Shown: piece by piece, positions 27,410 through 32,712 of the stretch | Layout of the letters: each line of letters opens with the position of its first letter | Numbering within the stretch: the first letter of the stretch is position 1 | Source of the DNA: Ophiothrix spiculata | Lineage: Eukaryota; Echinodermata; Ophiuroidea; Amphilepidida; Ophiotrichidae | Direction: 5' to 3' (one strand) | Assembly: GCA_000969725.1 (NCBI GenBank) | Contig: JXSR01S046688.1 | DNA: 32,712 bases | Notes under the pieces: model-generated | Told to the model about the DNA's origin: nothing | Databases searched by the model: none | The model's input: the letters and a program-made list of their open reading frames with translations, nothing else | Made by a program: the position numbers and the translations under genes

Positions 27410-28363
27410 GGGCCGTATTCTCGAACGATGTTTATCTAAACGATGGTCAGACATAAAATGCGTTTAGTTAAAATCTGATTTTAGCTAAACGCTCGTTAAA
27501 TATTTAAACGGTGCGTCTGGTAAACAACGATATTTAAAACATAGAAATATCATCCACTGAACTCTGCATGTAAAAGCTATGCACTAGTGACCTCTAAGTA
27601 TTTGTATTAGGAGCAGGTCCCTAGTCAACAAAGAATTCTTCGCTTCATCAAATACACTGCATGTATTATTTTATCAAGTAATGTCTATGTACCGTATTGA
27701 ATGCGTATAGATACAGTAGACCTACGCTACACACTGTACTTGCCATGTTTACAATGATAATTCAAGGTATATTTACTGTAAGCATTAGTAAGTGTAAGCA
27801 CACGTTTTGAATCAATCAATCAATCAGTGATACAAGTACTTGCATAACATGCATACCCCATGAAGGAGTCTATTCGTACAGGGGACCCACGGCTTTACGT
27901 GACTGTCCAACCACGGAGCAAGTAGAGTAAAGTGTCTTGCCCAAGGAAACAAGGAGACGAAAACCGCCCTGCCCGGGGCTCGAACCCACAATCTCTGTAT
28001 TACGAGACCCGTGCTCTAACCGCTCAGCCACATCCCCTCTCTATTTACTTTTTAATCATGGTCATGTCTTTGTCATCATATTATCATCTTCAATCATTGT
28101 TCATTAATATTATTACATTTTTAAAGCTTAAATCACCAATAAAGTTGTCGGACACATGATGACAATTAAATTAAAACACACCTTACACTACCCCCTGACC
28201 TAGTTTAGTTTTAAACGCATTTTAAGGAGTTTAACGACACATGGTTAGAATTTAAACGGTGATTGTATTTAGTTACTCCTTGAGAAATACGTTTATTTTA
28301 ATCATCGTTTAAATCGCGATTTAAACACTGGTTAGCGTTAAACATCGTTCGAGAATACGGCCC
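27410..28363. mobile_element. Inner MITE (954 bp) with 3-bp target duplication CAA
   Basis: The termini GGGCCGTATTCTCGAACGAT and ATCGTTCGAGAATACGGCCC are a perfect 20-base inverted pair. CAA flanks both sides (27407-27409 and 28364-28366). Inner arms rich in TTTAAAC/GTTTAAA also pair. A 3-bp duplication with GGG/GGC ends fits the PIF/Harbinger group best, but this is tentative. Confidence 0.85.
27809..28039 (-). mobile_element. tRNA-derived SINE inside the inner MITE
   Basis: On the minus strand the head reads GGGGATGTGGCTGAGCGG followed by TTAGAGC (box A, 28013-28030), then GTGGGTTCGAGCCCC (box B, 27975-27987). A body with CCTTGGGCAAGACACTTTAC follows, a block common in animal tRNA-SINEs. 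It ends in a (GATT)n tail at 27809-27826. The anticodon stem does not pair well, so it is not a functional tRNA gene. Confidence 0.88.
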
Positions 28364-28756
28364 CAACTGTCCAGGAATAATACGCACAATTGCAGCTATC
28401 AAGTGGAACAATTCAATGAACCATGCTGTTGAGAAGAATTAAAACCATGGTTTAGCTAAACTCCTTTCTGGAATACGGGCCAATGACTTTCAATACTTGC
28501 TAAAATCATGAAACAGATTTTATACATAACTCCATTACAAACCATATGAAGTTTTTAAAATCCTTGAGAGTATTTTAGTAACAAGATCACCAATTTAGGA
28601 TTTGTAATGCTTTGTATGTATGGCTAAAACAAAGATACATGTAAAATCAAATCACATGTTTGTGCTTTATGGGTTTTGAGTTCTATGGCTTTGTTAAATC
28701 TTACAAACAAATGACAATACTGGTTAATGAAATATATTTAGACGTGATACAAAATT

Positions 28757-28820
28757 TGATTTAAACCAGGTCTAACTTTGATCTAACTCTTAAACCTCTT
28801 TTGTGCATATATGGACCTTA
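28757..28820. repeat. Direct repeat partner of the LTR-split repeat
   Basis: TTGATTTAAACCAGGTCTAA, then CTTTGATCTAACTCTTAAACC and TCTTTTGTGCATA match the sequence at 28931-28963 continued at 29899-29936 (TTGACTTAGACCAGGTCTAA ... TCTTAAACCTCTTTTGTGCA). The second copy is interrupted by the solo LTR. Confidence 0.8.
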
Positions 28821-28963
28821 CTGTGCAGGTTGGTTTGTAAGGGACACGGGTCCACATAGTTAAATCTTTAATTTTGAAAGTTGTTGCTTTTCAAAAATTC
28901 TACCAACGGTCCTTTTATGGCAGTAGTAAATTTGACTTAGACCAGGTCTAACTTTGAACCTGG

Positions 28964-29898
28964 TGTTACGACCCAAAACAAGGATCAAGGTCAGAAATAA
29001 CCTTTCGGGTTCGAGCTAAAAGCAAAGAAAGAATAAATACACTGTAAGTCAGGATTTTATCAAATAAACAAACAATTTATTTACACAAACAATTTAACAG
29101 TGTAATTGTCTTATCTACAGTTTTAGTTTACTCACGAGTGGCTTCTGAGTTGAACAAGCTAGCTAATAATATTCCACGGTAAAGTCCTTTATGACATCTG
29201 TGCAAATGTCCACAAATCCAGATCCAAAACGGTACAAAATGTCCGATAACTCCTTCCGAATAGTGTTCAATATCAGTCAATGTAAAATTCGTCTTCTTGC
29301 AATCTCAAACTCCTTGTCCACAGTTAATATAAAATCGATTCACGATCCAGCAGCTAAACTTCTCCACTCTAACAGCTATCCATAAAAGTGCTCCAAAAAA
29401 GGCAGCAAAATATCTAATAATATTAGTTCCAATCTGCCTCAATTCCTCCACAATATCTCAATGATATAACTCCGATATAGCTGGCAAAAGTAGACTGATA
29501 ATAGCTTCCTATAGCTAACAAAGCTGACTGACCGACCTCAAATATCAAAATGCATCTCCTTTTATACTCATTTACATTTATCTGGAAAAACCTCTTAATT
29601 CCACGCCAATCTAGCAAACACAATTCTAGAATCATCTGGCCTACTCTACAAGAGAAATGGGAAATTCCCTCACAGTCAAAACAAACTTGTTTACACATAA
29701 CACACAATAGCTTCTTTGTGCTCTAGCAATCAATAGCCCATCTCACTTCCTAGTAATCCTTTGTTCTCAATGGGGAATATACCTACTTGACCTTTATATG
29801 AACCCCTGTGTTGCAGTGCTTTATATTAGAACAAGTTTGGCCAGTTAAATATTATATTTGACTTATCAAATAAATTACATATTCAGGGGCATGTAACA
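28964..29898 (-). mobile_element. Solo LTR, 935 bp, 4-bp target duplication CTGG
   Basis: It runs from TGTTACGACCC to GGGGCATGTAACA, with TG...CA ends and 6-base inverted tips TGTTAC/GTAACA. CTGG stands immediately outside on both sides (28960-28963 and 29899-29902). Read on the minus strand it has a TATA box, then GGTCGGTCAGTCAGC about 25 bases later (initiator-like), and AATAAA further down. No internal retroelement region or second LTR is present, so it is a solo LTR left by recombination. A 4-bp duplication fits a Ty3/gypsy-type element; other LTR groups are not excluded. Confidence 0.85.
29558..29566 (-). promoter_or_regulatory. TATA box of the solo LTR
   Basis: TATAAAAGG on the minus strand is the best TATA match seen in the LTR. 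It is followed at start-site distance by TCAGTCAG, an initiator-like motif. Transcription would run left, in the same direction as MORN4, whose ATG is about 2.4 kb away. Confidence 0.55.
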
Positions 29899-29902
29899 CT
29901 GG

Positions 29903-31659
29903 TCTAAATCTTAAACCTCTTTTGTGCATACGGACTTAAGATTTTTACAAATAGACTTGACTGATTGTGTCTCAGCTGACATGAACTAAGAGATATGTGA
30001 CAGACATGGACATTGAATTTAACTTCAACAATGAACATGCTGAACGAATCTATTGTTCACCTGGAATGTTTTCACCAGCTCACCTGGAACGTTTTTCGCC
30101 AGCTCAACTAGCATCATCAGCAGTTGGTATGGCTGTGATGTCGCTCTTTAAATCAATTTCCATGTTTTTTACCACTATGTATGAATATCCAGTCGTATGT
30201 GACACGACAGTTTAAAGGAGAGTTTTAAGTGCAGTTTTCACTACATTATTTTGAATTCAAATCAGCAAGACTATCTTCAAAATTAGATATTTCAAACTAA
30301 CGAAGAGTTATATAAATTCTTGCAAATTATATACAGAAATGTGAATAATTCAATAGTTTTGTTTAAAGTTGTCATTTCCCCATTTGGAATTAATTGAAAG
30401 AAAGATAGATAAAAGAATAGATTTGTATGATACGGTAGACCTGAGAGGCTGAAAATCCTTTGTTCCAGGCCATGCGTCATCCCTATACCACCTTTACACC
30501 AAGTATACCTCCACCAACCAAGCTCAACCACGGGTTGGACATACATTTGGCAAAATAAATTGTGTCAACAGGAGAAATTTCCAATTTGGATTCCAATTAC
30601 CACTTCTGTCTGCTGGAAGGTTGAGTGTCACAATTGCTGCAATTTTTTAATCATAATTGTGAAAACCAATTTGTACAAAGAATCTATTTTTAAATCATCA
30701 GATGTTTGACTAGGCACTTGCTTTAAAGAAATTCTGCAAAACTGTTGGGACACTTTTTGAAATAAAGCACTCTCCTGGTTCTTCTTAATCAATGTTGAAT
30801 ATATCAGACACACATGTGTGCAACATTGAGTAAAGAAGGGTGGGAGGAGTGGGTTTGAAAAGTTTGGTAAAGGACAACATCTAAAGATTTTGTAGGAGAT
30901 CATGCACTCCATTTTACACAGATAGGCTTACTTTTTTATTGACATTGGGAACATAGAAGAAGTATCCCAATAAGCTTTGCAGAACATTGAAATTTTTTGC
31001 TATTTTTTCAAAGTGAGAAACTTTCCTGGAACCATTGATTTAGATTATACATATTTTAGAAGATATTTGCAATTTTTGTTTCTAGGCTTATTTAAATAAA
31101 AACCTCATTTAGCCAAGAGTTTTTCACAAAGCAAGATTCTTATTTAAAAATCTGATGCCAAAAAAAAAGAGTCCATGTAAACATCCACTTTACTAAAAAA
31201 CTTTTATATACTTCAGTTTTCAAGTGTTCTATAAAAAACGTTTACAGTGTGAGGCTCCAAATTCCCAAGTTGATTTTTTCCCCAAATTCAATCAAGCTCA
31301 TTTTTGGTCAAAATTATAGAATTCTCTCAAGCCTCTCTTGCCACTTTGATGCAATCTATAGGACCAACCATATGACTCATTTCACTTATGATCACAACGA
31401 AAAATGAAGCGTGATCTGACCCATCAGATGCCTCTAAGACTAATTGACCATCACAGCTTGCTTGAAATCTCATCTGTCCAGACATGGGGTGCACACATGC
31501 AATTTTGAGGATGCTGTAATTATGCTGGAGTTCCTATCAGGCCATGTGTACAAAGTGATGAAAATAAAAACAGAATTGATTGATGCGCGCCTCAAAAGAT
31601 TTAGGTAGAAATCAAAACCCTTTTCTTTTCTGCATCAGTGGTATATTTCTGGATTAATT
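29903..31659. other. Intergenic, only a small tandem duplication seen
   Basis: At 30057-30103 there are two 23-24-base units (TCACCTGGAATGTTTTCACC, TCACCTGGAACGTTTTTCGC). Otherwise it is AT-rich sequence without recognisable frames or paired ends. The first exon and promoter of MORN4 could lie here or nearer, unrecognised. Confidence 0.5.
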
Positions 31660-31820
31660 TATATGTGTACCGCCGCGGCAAAAGGGTCCAGTTGTCGACT
31701 CCTACATGTTGCTCATTGTAGCATATCTGATGTATACAAATACCATACATTAGATATGCTACAAGGAGCAACATGTACGAGCCGACAACTGGACCCTTTT
31801 GCCGCGGCGGTACACATATA
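31660..31820. mobile_element. Near-perfect palindrome (foldback MITE), 161 bp
   Basis: Arms of about 76 bases begin TATATGTGTACCGCCGCGGC and carry AAAAGGGTCCAGTTGTCG and CATGTTGCTC. They differ at only about four positions, around a centre of under 10 bases (near 31740). The + strand frame here is a by-product of the palindrome. It is the youngest-looking foldback of the window. Confidence 0.92.
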
Positions 31821-31835
31821 TTCTTTTATTTCTAA

Positions 31836-31857
31836 TTATCGTTGTCGACAACGATAA
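31836..31857. repeat. Perfect 22-bp palindrome
   Basis: TTATCGTTGTCGACAACGATAA is fully self-complementary with no loop. It lies 15 bases right of the 161-bp foldback. Confidence 0.95.
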
Positions 31858-32047
31858 ATACTGCCCTCTATAGTTGAATTTTTTAAATTTGCCTTTTCAA
31901 GAGATCTGATGCAAACTTCTAATTTCTTTTGATTTATTTGCAATCTATGATGTGAAAGTAACGTTTTACAAACAAATCTTTGGCTCTTTCTTGATATATA
32001 GCATCAATAAACGCATTTAGATAATAGTCTCATACCCAAGATCAAAA

Positions 32048-32084
32048 ACCTTCAGAAAATTCAAATTTTGGATTTTTCTGAAGG
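32048..32084. repeat. Short hairpin, 11-bp stem
   Basis: CCTTCAGAAAA and TTTTCTGAAGG flank a 15-base AT-rich loop. An isolated hairpin in an AT-rich animal genome has no assigned role. Confidence 0.7.
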
Positions 32085-32229
32085 TGTTGATCAAAATTTT
32101 TTGACATCTGGTAACTGACTGTTTTTGTCTACCATATGAAGTGTAAATCATCCACAAATAAAATTTCGAAATTTTGTCCAATGCACCTTTAACACTGACC
32201 TGTATATTTTGAAGAATATTAAAGAATAC

Positions 32230-32300
32230 TACATTCACTGCTCAATGCCCGATGATCATAACTGGATGATCAAGAGTCAGAAAACCACTACGCCACAACT
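32230..32300 (-). mobile_element. Possible tRNA-SINE relic
   Basis: On the minus strand GTTGTGGCGTAGTGGTTTTC is a good box A match. The expected box B position holds GGGCATTGAGC, which is a poor match. A body resembling a tRNA-SINE (TTGATCATCCAGTTATGATC) lies between them. Confidence 0.35.
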
Positions 32301-32640
32301 TTGTCTTTAATAACAAGTGCACAGGTTGTTATTAACAAATTGCACAAATTACTTATTTTGTAAAAATATAGCAACTTATTTCATCAATTTCCTGAAACAC
32401 GCTGTAATTTCTGACAATTTCTTTCCATAATATTTATGCTGCATGAGCACATTTTAAAATGCGTCATTTAAATACACTATTTGTTAATCCAAACCCTCAA
32501 TTGTAAAAAACTGCTTGTTCCAAAAAGTATATTTTGTGAGAGCAAACTTTAATATGTGATAAAAAATGGAAAATTAATTAACTGTTTCTCCATCATCAAG
32601 GAAAAAGGAGGGAAAGGTACGGAATACCATGAGGCTCACA

Positions 32641-32700
32641 CATTCGCATGATACATACTACATTCGCATGATACATACTACATTCACATGATACATACTA
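32641..32700. repeat. 20-bp minisatellite, three units, runs to the window edge
   Basis: CATTCGCATGATACATACTA occurs twice exactly, then once with G to A. A partial unit (CAT) then breaks into CATGCGCTAACA. The array may continue beyond the window. Confidence 0.95.
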
Positions 32701-32712
32701 CATGCGCTAACA

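Larger units (their letters stand above)
27357..28481. mobile_element. Outer MITE of a nested insertion
   Basis: The termini GGCCCGTATTCC and GGAATACGGGCC are a perfect 12-base inverted pair, followed inward by GTTTAGCTAAACCACGGTTT and its imperfect mirror AAACCATGGTTTAGCTAAAC. Without the inner insertion it would be about 170 bp long. It lies upstream of the first coding exon of MORN4. Confidence 0.82.

Noticed and set aside
27960-28039. Possible functional tRNA gene (CGT anticodon position)
   Set aside because: The anticodon stem does not pair and a SINE body and tail follow, so it is a SINE head.
31663-31857. 64-residue + strand open frame
   Set aside because: It spans both arms of a palindrome; the peptide is a by-product of the foldback.

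Overview
This is a eukaryotic, AT-rich, intron-rich window from an animal genome, most likely a marine invertebrate deuterostome (echinoderm, hemichordate or amphioxus-like). The reasons are GT-AG introns of several hundred to several thousand bases, a MORN4 orthologue, CR1/L2-type retrotransposon debris, tRNA-derived SINEs and many foldback DNA transposons. It is draft assembly (a run of N at 11513-11687). No long prokaryote-style ORF exists. Species-level assignment is not possible from the sequence alone.

Two protein-coding genes can be reconstructed exon by exon, and they converge. (1) On the + strand, positions 1015-8801 hold the 3' part of a gene of nine phase-consistent exons (494 visible residues). 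It has a Munc13/UNC13-like C-terminal MUN (MHD2) region followed by an unusual split DEP-like domain and a short tail. Its 5' end lies left of the window. The first 275 bases are a 103-bp tandem triplication that looks like the preceding exon of this gene. (2) On the - strand, 27125 down to 20161, four coding exons join without a phase error into a 145-residue MORN4 (retinophilin) orthologue with four MORN repeats spaced exactly 23 residues apart.

Between the two 3' ends (8.8-20.2 kb) there is no recognisable gene. That stretch holds a dense cluster of palindromic or terminal-inverted-repeat elements (MITEs), a decayed reverse-transcriptase piece and a tandem duplication. Further elements lie in introns: an RT fragment with frameshifts (about 1.14-1.59 kb), a Tc1/mariner-like MITE (6600-7077), several foldbacks, and a CR1/L2-like 3' end (23525-23960) that landed next to the acceptor of MORN4 exon 2.

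Upstream of MORN4 (27.1-32.7 kb) is repeat territory. It contains a three-level nest (MITE containing a MITE containing a tRNA-SINE, 27357-28481), a 935-bp solo LTR with intact 4-bp target duplication (28964-29898, minus orientation with a TATA box), a near-perfect 161-bp palindrome (31660-31820) and a 20-bp minisatellite at the right edge. There is no sign of an operon, CRISPR array, virus or toxin locus. The two genes are not evidently functionally linked. The main points of interest are the MUN+DEP architecture, the triplicated exon, and the clean transposon archaeology.
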